Shown here: positions 9,266 through 19,303 of the stretch, one piece after another
Layout of the letters: every line of letters starts with the position of its first letter
How positions within the stretch are numbered: the stretch's first letter is position 1
DNA from: Myxococcota bacterium
Lineage (GTDB): Bacteria; Myxococcota_A; UBA9160; JAFDET01
Direction of reading: 5' to 3'
NCBI GenBank assembly: GCA_028278065.1
Contig: JANQFA010000080.1
Coordinates: forward strand, 1 to 57,963
DNA: 57,963 bases
The notes under the pieces: model-generated
Database searches by the model: none
Told to the model about the DNA's origin: nothing
The model's input: the letters and a program-made list of their open reading frames with translations, nothing else
Position numbers and translations under genes: made by a program

Positions 9266-9427
9266 GGTCTCCCCGTGTTCTCGGGCCTTCACGTCCGGAA
9301 TGCGCAATTCTCCCCAAAAGTCGAGGTAGCCCGCCAGCTTACCACTCCGAAGGGAGGTCTTCCCAGAGGCCGCCCGTGATACGCTCGGGACAGCTTCGCG
9401 GAAGATCCACGGATCCAGGGAGGGGGG

Positions 9428-10162
9428 ATGGGTAGAACAGCCGTGTCGGCCCGCGTCGCGGCCGTGGTGGGCGCGCTCAGCCTGGGGCTCATCGCCATCG
9501 GCGCGGGCGGCAGCCTGCTCGAGATCCTCTCGCCGTACCTCGGTTTTCGGGTCTTCGGAGTGGGCGTGCTGCTGGGGCTGGCAGCGCTGCTCTTCGGACT
9601 GACCGGCGTGGTGAGGACCCGCCCCGGCTCGGGCCGCGCTGGCGCCCCGCAGGCCTGGGGGGGGCTCGCGGTCGGCGTCCTGGTGCTCCTGATCGTCGGG
9701 ATCTCGGCCGGCCCCGCGGCCAACCTCCCCGCCATCCACGACATCACCACCGATCCCTCCGACCCCCCCGTGTTCGTGGCCGCCAAGCGCCAGCGCGCCC
9801 CCTCCGACAACTCCACCGAGTGGGACGCGGGGCTGGCGCCGTTGATTCGCGAGGCCTATCCGGACCTGCGCCCGATCTCGGTCGCCCTGGACCCGGACGA
9901 CGCCTTCGTGCGGGCCGAGCGGACGGCGCGTGCGCTGGGCTGGACGATCAGCGAGAGCGCGCCGGCCGAGGGACGCCTCGAGGCCTGGGACCAGAGCGGG
10001 ATCTTCCGCTTCATCGACGATGTGGTGATCCGGGTGCGCGCCGCGCCCGGCGACGGCGCCCTGATCGACCTGCGCTCCAACTCGCGCGTGGGCCAGGGCG
10101 ACGTCGGAGCCAACGCCGCACGCATCCGCGCCTTCCGCGACGCCCTGACCGAGGGGCGCTAG
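9428..10162 (+). CDS. DUF1499 family membrane protein
   Basis: A 244-residue protein with about three hydrophobic segments in the first 110 residues (around 10-30, 40-62 and 78-95), followed by a soluble DUF1499 domain. Family hallmarks are LPAIHDITTDPSDPPVF near residue 105 and the C-terminal SRVGQGDVGANAARIRAFRD. The ATG has a strong AGGGAGGGGGG ribosome site directly before it. The 162-base gap to the divergent lipoprotein gene presumably holds both promoters. The function of DUF1499 is unknown; membrane placement is inferred from hydrophobicity. Confidence 0.8.
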   Translation: MGRTAVSARVAAVVGALSLGLIAIGAGGSLLEILSPYLGFRVFGVGVLLGLAALLFGLTGVVRTRPGSGRAGAPQAWGGLAVGVLVLLIVGISAGPAANLPAIHDITTDPSDPPVFVAAKRQRAPSDNSTEWDAGLAPLIREAYPDLRPISVALDPDDAFVRAERTARALGWTISESAPAEGRLEAWDQSGIFRFIDDVVIRVRAAPGDGALIDLRSNSRVGQGDVGANAARIRAFRDALTEGR

Positions 10163-10176
10163 CGCGGCCCGCGCCG

Positions 10177-10292
10177 GGGCCGCCTCCGACGCCCGGTCAG
10201 GCCTCGAGCCCGAGCGCTTCTGACCCCGTCAGGCCTCGAGCCCGAGCGCTTCTGACCCGGTCAGGCCTCGAGCCCGAGTGCCTCCGACGCCG
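10177..10292. repeat. 32-base tandem array copying the 3' end of the acyl-CoA synthetase gene
   Basis: Units of exactly 32 bases start at 10197, 10229 and 10261, with a partial unit before the first (about 10177-10196). The first two units differ by one base. The third is the real end of the acyl-CoA synthetase gene on the minus strand, encoding ALGLEA and the stop codon. The spare copies each carry the same in-phase stop. This is a slipped-strand duplication of a gene tail, not a CRISPR, since there are no spacers. Confidence 0.85.
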
Positions 10293-11904
10293 TGACGCGC
10301 GCCCAGCGGTAGTCCGCCTTGCCGCTCGGGGCGCGCACCACGCGCTCTACGAACACGAAGGCCTTGGGCGACTTGTAGGCGGCGAGGTGCTCGCGGCATA
10401 CCGCGACGAGCGCCTCCTCGTCGGGCGCCGCTCCCGCGCGGAGCTGGACGATGGCGGTGACCTGCTGGCCCCAGCGCTCGCTAGGAGTCCCGCAGACCAC
10501 CGCGTCGTACACGGCCGGATGGTGCTTGAGGGCCAGCTCCACCTCTTCGGCGAAGATCTTCTCGCCACCCGAGTTGATCGTGACCGAGTCGCGCCCGTAG
10601 AGCACCAGCCGCCCGTCGGGGCCCATGCTGGCCCGGTCGCCCGGCACCGCGTAGCGCACGCCGCCGACCACCGGGAAGGTCCTCTCGGTCTTCTCGCGAT
10701 CCTTGTAGTAGCCGAGCGGGCCCCAGCCCCTGCGCGCCAGCCAGCCGCGCTCCGCGTCGCCCGGCTCGAGTACCCGGCGAAGGTCGTCGGAGAGGACCAG
10801 GTTGTCCGGGCCGAGATCGAAGTCGCCCGTGCTGGCCTTCGAGTCCGCGGTAGACACCTTCGCCCCCTGGGCTCCGCTCTCGGAGGAGCCCAGCGCATCC
10901 ATGATCCGGATGTGGGGGAGCCGTTCGAGAAGCTCGTCCTTCAGCTTCGCGGTCAGGATGGCACCGCCTGAGACCAGCATGAACAGGGAGGAGAGGTCGT
11001 ACGACTTGCGATCGAGCTGGTCCACGAGAGGTCGCGCGAAGGCGTCTCCGACGATGAGCACGATCTGGGCCTTCTCGCGCTCCACCGTCGACCACACGTC
11101 GTCGGGATCGAGATGCTCGGGGACCGACTGCACCAGCACGGTCCCGCCGCTGTGCCAGACGCTGAAGGCGCCCCAATGGGCGGCCCCGTGCATGAACGGC
11201 GCGGTCGGGAGCGAACGGGCTCCGGGTCCGGACGCGGCCCGCTCCGCGAAGGCCTCGAGGGTCTCGTGCACCGTGCCGCCGGCCATCGCCGCGCGATAGA
11301 TCTCCTCCTGGCGCCACAGCACGCCCTTGGGCATCCCCGTGGTCCCGCCGGTGTAGAGGATGTAGAGATCGTCGGGCGAGAGGTCCTTGGGCGGCTCCGG
11401 CTCCCCCGCCGCCAGGAGCTCCTCGTAGTCGAGGGCGCCGGGCAGCGATTCGCCCGAGCCGTCGTCCACCTGGATCCAGAGCTTCACCCCTCGGAGTTGG
11501 CTGCGGATCCCGGCCAGGGTGGGGGCGAAGCGGGCGTGGAAGATCACGGCGCGCGCGTCGGCGTTGTCGAAGAGGTACAGGAGCTCCTCCTCGACGTAGC
11601 GGTAGTTGACGTTGAAGGGCGCGCAGCGGGCCTTGAAGGCGCCCAGCATCCCCTCGAGGTACTCGTTCCCGTTGTGCAGGTAGAGGGCGACGTGGTCCTG
11701 TCCCGACTCCCAGCTCTCGAGGTCCGCCCGCTCACGCCGGCAGCCGAGCCCTGCACCGCGCAGCGCATGCGCCAGGCGGCGGGTGCGATCGGTCACCTCG
11801 GCCCAGCTGAGGCGCCGGTCGCGAAACACCAGGCACTCGCGATCCGGGACGACCGCGGCGATGGCTTCGTGGATGGCAGCCAGGTTGAGCGGTGACGCAG
11901 ACAT
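10261..11904 (-). CDS. Long-chain or steroid-type acyl-CoA synthetase
   Basis: A 547-residue adenylate-forming enzyme that would activate a carboxylic acid to its acyl-CoA via an acyl-AMP. The phosphate-binding loop YTGGTTGMPKGV is near residues 188-199, the A5 motif GSSESGAQ is present, and the C-terminal hinge and lysine region ends in PSGKADYRWA. The YTGGTTGMPKGVLWR phrase is typical of mycobacterial FadD17/FadD19-like synthetases that take branched or sterol side-chain acids, so a bulky substrate is possible. The last codons are duplicated downstream in a tandem array. It probably supplies substrates for the nearby hydratases and dehydrogenase. Confidence 0.87.
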   Translation of the reverse strand: MSASPLNLAAIHEAIAAVVPDRECLVFRDRRLSWAEVTDRTRRLAHALRGAGLGCRRERADLESWESGQDHVALYLHNGNEYLEGMLGAFKARCAPFNVNYRYVEEELLYLFDNADARAVIFHARFAPTLAGIRSQLRGVKLWIQVDDGSGESLPGALDYEELLAAGEPEPPKDLSPDDLYILYTGGTTGMPKGVLWRQEEIYRAAMAGGTVHETLEAFAERAASGPGARSLPTAPFMHGAAHWGAFSVWHSGGTVLVQSVPEHLDPDDVWSTVEREKAQIVLIVGDAFARPLVDQLDRKSYDLSSLFMLVSGGAILTAKLKDELLERLPHIRIMDALGSSESGAQGAKVSTADSKASTGDFDLGPDNLVLSDDLRRVLEPGDAERGWLARRGWGPLGYYKDREKTERTFPVVGGVRYAVPGDRASMGPDGRLVLYGRDSVTINSGGEKIFAEEVELALKHHPAVYDAVVCGTPSERWGQQVTAIVQLRAGAAPDEEALVAVCREHLAAYKSPKAFVFVERVVRAPSGKADYRWARVTASEALGLEA

Positions 11905-11971
11905 GTCGGATCCTCCGGGCAGGCGGGTCCGCGTAGGCTCGCGCCCACGTCCGACGTGTGCAAGCGCTCGC

Positions 11972-12847
11972 TCAGGACGGCAGGCGGACCAGCGCCTCCA
12001 TGGCGTCGAGGGTCAGCGCGACCCGCTCGCCCGGCGGGGCGGCACCACCGCCGTCGGGTGCGTCGCCGGACGGAGCAGGCCAGCCGCCGTCGGGTGCGTC
12101 GCCGGACGGAGCAGGCCAGCCGCCGTCGTCGGCCTGCTCCGCGACCACGCCGGCCACCAGGGCCCGCGGGTCGAGGTCCGAGCCGGGCATCGCCGACGCG
12201 TCGCTGAGCAGGAGGATGCGCGCCGCGTCGAGGGCGGAGAAGGTCCCGACTCGATGGCAGCGCTCGAGCGCCCTGCCCGCCCACTGGAGCGCCCGGTCGG
12301 CGTCGTCGTGATCGACGCAGGAGAAGAAGGCACAGACACCCGCGAGGCGCGGCCAGCGGTCGCCGATCTCGTCGAAGGCGTCCGCCAGATAGTCCCCCGC
12401 TGCGCCGAGGACCTCGGGCCGCGCATAGATCGAGCGCGCCAGGATGCCCGCGACCCGGAACGAGAGATCGCGAGCCGCTGCCGCGTCGCCGCGCTCGTCC
12501 TGCCAGCCCCCGTCCTCCTCCTGGCGGGAAGCCAGGAAGTTCACGCCCGCCTCGAGACTCCGCGCGCGACGCACGTCGAGTCCAGCCAGCAGGGAGAGCG
12601 CGTCCAGGGTGGCGCGGACCGGCCCGCAGGACTCGCGCCCCGGCAGCGGCGCGAAGCTCCCGTCCTCCCGCTGGAGCGCTTCCAGCGAGGCGCGTACCTC
12701 CGCGGGCCGTGCGGCGCCGAGCAGCGCGTCGGCGCGCAGCAGGTCGAGCGGTGCTCCGTTCTGCTCGACGAAGGCGCGCGCCCGAGCCAGCGGCTCGGAG
12801 AAGCGCTCCTGGGGCGGTCTCACGCCAGGGGGGGCAGGGTCGCGCAT
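11972..12847 (-). CDS. Terpenoid-cyclase/prenyltransferase toroid-like repeat protein
   Basis: A 291-residue protein with repeats of the QW/prenyltransferase type: LQREDGSFAPLPG near residue 60, RQEEDGGWQDE near residue 110, and a third EQADDGGW near the C-terminus. Such repeats build an alpha/alpha toroid as in squalene cyclases and prenyltransferase beta subunits. The protein is less than half the size of a cyclase and shows no DxDD motif, so it is probably not a cyclase and may bind a ligand or partner. It contains a perfect duplication of DGGWPAPSGDAP near the C-terminus. It lies downstream of, and divergent from, the YyaL-like gene. Function unknown. Confidence 0.65.
   Translation of the reverse strand: MRDPAPPGVRPPQERFSEPLARARAFVEQNGAPLDLLRADALLGAARPAEVRASLEALQREDGSFAPLPGRESCGPVRATLDALSLLAGLDVRRARSLEAGVNFLASRQEEDGGWQDERGDAAAARDLSFRVAGILARSIYARPEVLGAAGDYLADAFDEIGDRWPRLAGVCAFFSCVDHDDADRALQWAGRALERCHRVGTFSALDAARILLLSDASAMPGSDLDPRALVAGVVAEQADDGGWPAPSGDAPDGGWPAPSGDAPDGGGAAPPGERVALTLDAMEALVRLPS
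12048..12132. repeat. In-frame 36-base tandem duplication
   Basis: Two identical 36-base units (12048-12083 and 12084-12119) plus the start of a third lie inside the toroid-like gene. On the minus strand each adds the 12 residues DGGWPAPSGDAP. Because 36 is a multiple of three, the reading frame is kept. Confidence 0.9.
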
Positions 12848-12929
12848 GGGCGAACCATCGGGGATGCGCTGGCGCGCGTCCAGCGTCGTTCACCACGCCT
12901 CAGCCAGGATGCGCTAACCCTCCTTGCGC

Positions 12930-14971
<2,042 letters not shown>

Positions 14972-14972
<1 letters not shown>

Positions 14973-16024
14973 TGCGCGAGCCGCGCGACGAATCGAAGTA
15001 CGGCCTCGGCCACGACGACGGTCTCGAGCCCCTCGATCCGCTCGACCCGCGTGCCGTCGGCAGCGTGGACGACCTGGTACGGGCGATGAGCCGGACCGCC
15101 TTCGGCGGCCGCCGCCTGGGCGAGGCCGCCGACACCCTCGAGGCCATGGTCCGCGATCCGGACTGCTTCCGGGTGGTGACCGTCGCCGGGGCCATGACCA
15201 TCGCCAAGCAGGGGCTCGTGCTCACGGAGATGATCGAGCGGGGCTGGGTGCAGGCGATCGTCTCGACCGGCGCACTCATGACCCACGGATTCGTCGAGGG
15301 AGCCGGCATGCTCCACTTCAAGCACCGCCCCGAGATGCGCGACGAGCAGCTCTACGAGCGCGGCTACAACCGGGTCTACGACACCATCGAGCTCGAGAAG
15401 AACCTCGACGACGCCGAGCGCGTCCTCCATGCGGCGCTCGAGTCCGTGCCCGAAGAAGTCGTCCTGTCGAGCCGCCTGATCAACGAGGCGCTGGGACGCC
15501 GCCTGGCCGAGGACGTCGAGGGCCGGGCCATCCTGAAGAGCGCCTACGAACGCGGGGTACCCATCTACGTGCCCGCCTTCACCGATTCGGAGCTGGGCCT
15601 GGACGTGGCGATCTACAAGCACACCCTCGCGCGCCGCTCCGGCCGCGCGGTGCGCTTCGATCCGTTCCTCGACCTGGACGACTTCGCCGAGCGGATCCGC
15701 GCTCACGACACGCTCGGCATCTTCACGATCGGCGGCGGGGTTCCCCGCAACTGGGCGCAGCAGGTCGGCCCCTATCTGGAGATCCTGCGCACGCGGCTCG
15801 GGATCGAGGAGCCGGTGCGCCGCTACAAGTACGCGATCCGGATCTGTCCGGAGCCGGAGCACTGGGGAGGCCTGTCCGGCTGCTCCTACACCGAGGGGGT
15901 CTCGTGGGGCAAGTTCGTGCCGGCCTCGGAGGGTGGCCGCCACGTGGAGGTCTTCGCCGACGCCACGATCGCCTGGCCCCTGGTCGTCCGATCGGTCATG
16001 GAGCGACTGGACCGAGAGCGCTGA
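14972..16024 (+). CDS. Deoxyhypusine synthase family protein
   Basis: A 350-residue homologue of deoxyhypusine synthase. The catalytic lysine motif is intact: VSWGK at residues 310-314 followed by VEVFADATIAWPLVV, matching the eukaryotic enzyme's VSWGK and YADASLVFPLLV. The NAD-binding region is suggested by the TGALMTHGFVEG and IFTIGGGVPRNW stretches. Eukaryotic enzymes transfer the aminobutyl group of spermidine to eIF5A, but bacteria lack hypusine. Bacterial homologues are therefore thought to act on other amines, for example making homospermidine. That role is inference here. Translation is coupled to the upstream YyaL-like gene. No other polyamine gene is in the window. Confidence 0.88.
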
Positions 16025-16045
16025 TCCACCCCTCTCCCGGGTCGG

Positions 16046-16960
16046 CTAGCGCTTGCGGGATCCGTAGTCCGAGAAGGGCGCGCCGTCGCGCTCGCGCACG
16101 GCCTCGCGAAAGCCCACCTCCTCGGCACGGGAGACGAAATCGAGCCCCTCCTGGGTGTGGCGGGCGATGCCGTCGAAGAGACTTCCGGCCAGACGGCTCG
16201 AGGCGAGACCCATGTTCTCCGCGGTCTGGTTGCAGAGGAGCTTCAGCATCGCGAGCTGGTTGGTGGGCACCTGGGCCATCCGCCGGGCCAGGGCGGTTGC
16301 ATGCGCCTGCAGGTCGGCATCGGGAACCGTCTCGAGGATCATGCCCATCTCCTCCGCGGCCCGCGCCGGGATCTCGTCGCCCGTCAGCAGGTAGCGCTTG
16401 GCCCGCTCCAGGCCCATCCGGTAGACCCACATGGCCGTCGTGGGCGTTCCCCAGACGCGCGACGGCGGATAGCCGAACTTCGCGCCTTCCCCCGCCACGA
16501 TCAGGTCCGCGCAGAGCACCATGTCGGTGCCACCGCCGATGCACCAGCCCTGCACCGCCGCGATCGTGGGCTTGTGCGCGTACCAGAGCTTCATGTAGGT
16601 GTCGACGAAGCGCGAGATCATCCGGTAGTCGCCGACGCTGTCCCAGACACGCGGGCGCCGCTCGCCCTCGGCACCCGGACGCCACGGCGCCGGCCCGGCT
16701 TCCGGACCCTGCGCCGCCTCTCCCATCTCCCGCGCCTGGCCACTCGTCGACCAGTCCAGGCCGTAGCCCGCGCAGAAGGCGGGGCCGTCGGCGCGGAGCA
16801 GGATCACCCGGACGTCCCGGTCGAGATCGGCGGCGTCGATCGCCTCGGCCAGCTCGTCGCGGAGCTCCGGCGTGATCGTGTTGTACTCGTCGGCCCGCGC
16901 GAGCACGATGTGGCGCACACCGTCCTCGGTCTCCGTGCGCAGGGTCTCCACGCTCAGCAC
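16046..16960 (-). CDS. Crotonase-family protein lacking the classical catalytic glutamates
   Basis: A 304-residue enoyl-CoA hydratase/isomerase-fold protein. The oxyanion-hole motifs are present (GPAFCAGYGLDW and the GWCIGGGTDM loop), but the two glutamates of true hydratases are replaced: GGGTDM has Asp at the first site and GYPPSRVWG has no Glu at the second. It is also longer than usual because of an Ala/Gly/Pro-rich insert around residues 75-105. An isomerase, hydrolase or other acyl-CoA reaction is more likely than plain hydration. It lies downstream of the acyl-CoA dehydrogenase on the same strand with a 54-base gap, so both may act in one beta-oxidation-like pathway. Confidence 0.82.
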   Translation of the reverse strand: MLSVETLRTETEDGVRHIVLARADEYNTITPELRDELAEAIDAADLDRDVRVILLRADGPAFCAGYGLDWSTSGQAREMGEAAQGPEAGPAPWRPGAEGERRPRVWDSVGDYRMISRFVDTYMKLWYAHKPTIAAVQGWCIGGGTDMVLCADLIVAGEGAKFGYPPSRVWGTPTTAMWVYRMGLERAKRYLLTGDEIPARAAEEMGMILETVPDADLQAHATALARRMAQVPTNQLAMLKLLCNQTAENMGLASSRLAGSLFDGIARHTQEGLDFVSRAEEVGFREAVRERDGAPFSDYGSRKR

Positions 16961-17014
16961 TCCTTTCTCGGGCGCCCGGCCGGCTCCCCGGGCGGGCGAT
17001 GGGCGGACATGGCG

Positions 17015-18208
17015 TCAGTCCCGCACGATTCCCGGATCGCGGCAGAGGTCCTTCGCGAGGTTCTTGTGATGCGCCTCGAGGGTGCCGCCTCCGATCTCGA
17101 GCAGCTTCGCATCGCGCCAGAGACGCTCGACCACGTACTCGCCCATGTATCCGTAGCCGCCCAGCACCTGGATCGCGGCGTCCGCGGCGCGCTTTCCCAC
17201 CTGGGAAGCGAAGAGCTTGGTGGCGTCGGCGTCGACGCGCTGGCCCACGTCGCCGAGCCGGATGCGGCGCGCCGTGTCGTAGATGAAGGTGCGGGCGGCG
17301 CGCCACTCCGCAAAGGTCTCGGCGATGTAGCGCTGGATCTGGCCATGCTCGCGGATGGGCCTTCCGAAGGTCGTCCGCTCGTTGGCGTAGTCGATCATCA
17401 CGTCGAGGCAGCGCTGGGCGATGCCCACCGACATGGCGGCGAGCGAGAGCCGCTCCACCTCGAGGTTGCGCATCATCTGGACGGTGCCCTCGCCCAGCTC
17501 GCCCACCCGGTTGGCGTCCGGAACGCGCACCCCGGAGAAGACCAGCTCCGCGGTGAAGGACGCCCGCATGCCGAGCTTGTCCTTCCACTTCTGGCCCAGC
17601 GCGAAGCCCTCCATGCCCTTCTCGACCAGGAAGGTGCTGATCTGCCGGCTCCCGGTGGACGCGTAGACCAGGAAGACGTCGCCCAGGGTGCGCTCGTCGA
17701 CGCCGCCGTTGGTGATGAAGGTCTTGGTCCCGTCGAGAATCCAGCCAGCGCCGTCGCGCCGCGCGGTGGTGCGCAGGGCCAGCACGTCGGTACCCACCTC
17801 GGGCTCGGTCATGCACAGCCCGCCGATCCTCTCGCCGCTGACGGCGTCGGGCAGGATCCGCCGGCACTGCTCTTCGCTGCCGTTCACCGCCAGGTTGTGC
17901 GCGAACAGGATGGCGTGGGCCATCATCGAGAGCGCGAAGGCCGGATCGGAGCGCGAGACCGCCTCCCAGACCAGGCAGCCGCCCGTGGCGTCGAGGCCCG
18001 AGCCCCCGTAGGCCTCCGGAATCGTGACGCCCAGGAGCCCGAGGGCACCGGCGCTCCGGAAGAGCTCGTGGTTGAAGCGCTCGCTGCGATCGTGCTCGAG
18101 AGCCTGGGGCTCGACCTCGTTCTCGACGAACTCGCGCACCGTCTTGGCGACCAGCGCGTGCTCGGGCGTCGGTGCGAGGAGATCGAAGTCCCGAAACGGC
18201 TCGCTCAT
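17015..18208 (-). CDS. Acyl-CoA dehydrogenase, isovaleryl/long-chain type
   Basis: A 397-residue FAD-dependent acyl-CoA dehydrogenase that introduces a 2,3 double bond and passes electrons to ETF. The FAD/substrate motif CMTEPEVGTD and the ANERTTFGRPI and GGYGYMGEY motifs are present. The residue that is Glu in medium-chain enzymes is Gly here (EIGGGT). The alternative base Glu in LEVERLSLAA matches the position used by isovaleryl-CoA and long-chain enzymes. The ATG at 18208 follows a GGGAGG ribosome site. Possible substrates are branched or long-chain acyl-CoAs. It is divergent from the glycosyltransferase gene. Confidence 0.88.
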   Translation of the reverse strand: MSEPFRDFDLLAPTPEHALVAKTVREFVENEVEPQALEHDRSERFNHELFRSAGALGLLGVTIPEAYGGSGLDATGGCLVWEAVSRSDPAFALSMMAHAILFAHNLAVNGSEEQCRRILPDAVSGERIGGLCMTEPEVGTDVLALRTTARRDGAGWILDGTKTFITNGGVDERTLGDVFLVYASTGSRQISTFLVEKGMEGFALGQKWKDKLGMRASFTAELVFSGVRVPDANRVGELGEGTVQMMRNLEVERLSLAAMSVGIAQRCLDVMIDYANERTTFGRPIREHGQIQRYIAETFAEWRAARTFIYDTARRIRLGDVGQRVDADATKLFASQVGKRAADAAIQVLGGYGYMGEYVVERLWRDAKLLEIGGGTLEAHHKNLAKDLCRDPGIVRD

Positions 18209-18278
18209 CGTGGCCTCCCGAAGGACGGTTCGAGGCGACGGCCGCCCCGCTGCTAGGATGATACGGGGTTTCTTGGCC

Positions 18279-19184
18279 ATGGCTCTCTCCGTCGCCGTCA
18301 GCACTTGTCGGCGCCCGGACGGCCTCACTCGACTGCTCGCCAGTCTGATGGAGGCGGACGGGTGCGACTTCGCGTGGGAGCTCATCGTCGTGGCCAACGG
18401 CCCGGACGCGGCGGCAAGGACCCGGACGGAGAGCTGGCCGCGCGGCTTCCCCGCCCCCCTGCGCGTGGTCCACGAGCCGCGACTCGGGCTGAGCCGCGCG
18501 CGCAACCGGGCCGTCGGCGTCGCCCGCTACCCGCTGGTGGCGTTCCTGGACGACGACGTGACCGTCGGACCCGGCTGGCTGTCGGCCTACGAACGCGCCT
18601 TCGCCGATGCGAAGGTGGGGTTGGCTGCCGGACCCGTCGCCCCCGCCTGGCGCGCGGAGCCCCCGAGCTGGATCGACGCCCGCGCCCTGGCCGACCTGTC
18701 CTGCCTGGATCTCGGCGAGGACCCGCGACGGGCTCGACCCGGCGAGGTGGTCGGAGCCAACTTCGCCGCCCGCCGCGAGCTGCTCCGCGGCCTGGGCGGG
18801 TTCCGGGAGGACCTGGGAAGACGCGGCGGCCGGCTCCTCTCGGGCGAGGAGTTCGACCTGGCCCGGCGCGCGGCCGCGGCCGGACACGGCCTGCTCTACG
18901 TCCCCGAGGCCCGCGTCTGGCACGACATCGACCCCGCGCGACTGCGACGCGCCTGGCACCTGCGCCGGAGCTACTGGGGCGGGCGCACCGCGGTCCGGCT
19001 GGCTGGCTCCGCCCCGAGCGAGTCGGACGCCGCCGGCGGACGCGCGCGACGCATCGCCGCGCGGCGCCGTGCCGGCGCCACCCTCTTCGACGAGGCCCGC
19101 CATGCGGCCTGGCGGGCGGGAGTCATGGTGGAGCACCTGCTCGGGGGCGCGCGACCCGGAGGCGATCGATGCCCGCCCGGCTGA
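18279..19184 (+). CDS. Family 2 glycosyltransferase
   Basis: A 301-residue GT-A glycosyltransferase. It starts with the beta strand LSVAVSTCRRPDGL, carries a nucleotide-metal motif FLDDDV with Asp91-Asp93, and a later acceptor-side GEEFDLARRAAAAG (ED-like) motif. It would transfer a sugar from a nucleotide sugar onto an envelope glycan or lipid at the inner face of the membrane. I chose the ATG at 18279; an in-frame ATG at 18258 would add seven residues. Its 3' end overlaps a phosphodiesterase remnant, and a second family 2 enzyme follows. Donor and acceptor are unknown. Confidence 0.82.
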   Translation: MALSVAVSTCRRPDGLTRLLASLMEADGCDFAWELIVVANGPDAAARTRTESWPRGFPAPLRVVHEPRLGLSRARNRAVGVARYPLVAFLDDDVTVGPGWLSAYERAFADAKVGLAAGPVAPAWRAEPPSWIDARALADLSCLDLGEDPRRARPGEVVGANFAARRELLRGLGGFREDLGRRGGRLLSGEEFDLARRAAAAGHGLLYVPEARVWHDIDPARLRRAWHLRRSYWGGRTAVRLAGSAPSESDAAGGRARRIAARRRAGATLFDEARHAAWRAGVMVEHLLGGARPGGDRCPPG

Positions 19185-19303
19185 TGGTCCTGGGACCTGC
19201 GCGACCCGCGGCGGGCAACGTGCCGGACCTCGCCCCCACCGTCCTGGCACGGCTGGGCGTCGCGCTGCCGCCGGATCTCGACGGCAGGCCGCTGCTCTCG
19301 TGA
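19169..19303 (+). pseudogene. C-terminal remnant of a phosphodiesterase/sulfatase-like gene
   Basis: A 44-codon open frame whose second half reads NVPDLAPTVLARLGVALP and then DLDGRPLL. This is the characteristic C-terminal end of type I phosphodiesterases and related alkaline-phosphatase-superfamily enzymes. All catalytic parts are missing. It overlaps the upstream glycosyltransferase end by 16 bases and the downstream glycosyltransferase start by GTGA, so the remnant still provides translational coupling. It is most likely a deletion scar. A real small protein is possible but less likely. Confidence 0.55.

Noticed and set aside
6344-9379. A 1011-codon open frame on the plus strand
   Set aside because: It is antisense to the large lipoprotein gene, is rich in Arg/Gly/His/Gln without recognisable domains, and arises from strong GC third-position bias. 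The minus-strand frame has a signal peptide and ribosome site.
10177-10292. Possible CRISPR or phage attachment repeat
   Set aside because: Units are directly adjacent with no spacers, and one unit is the end of a coding gene.
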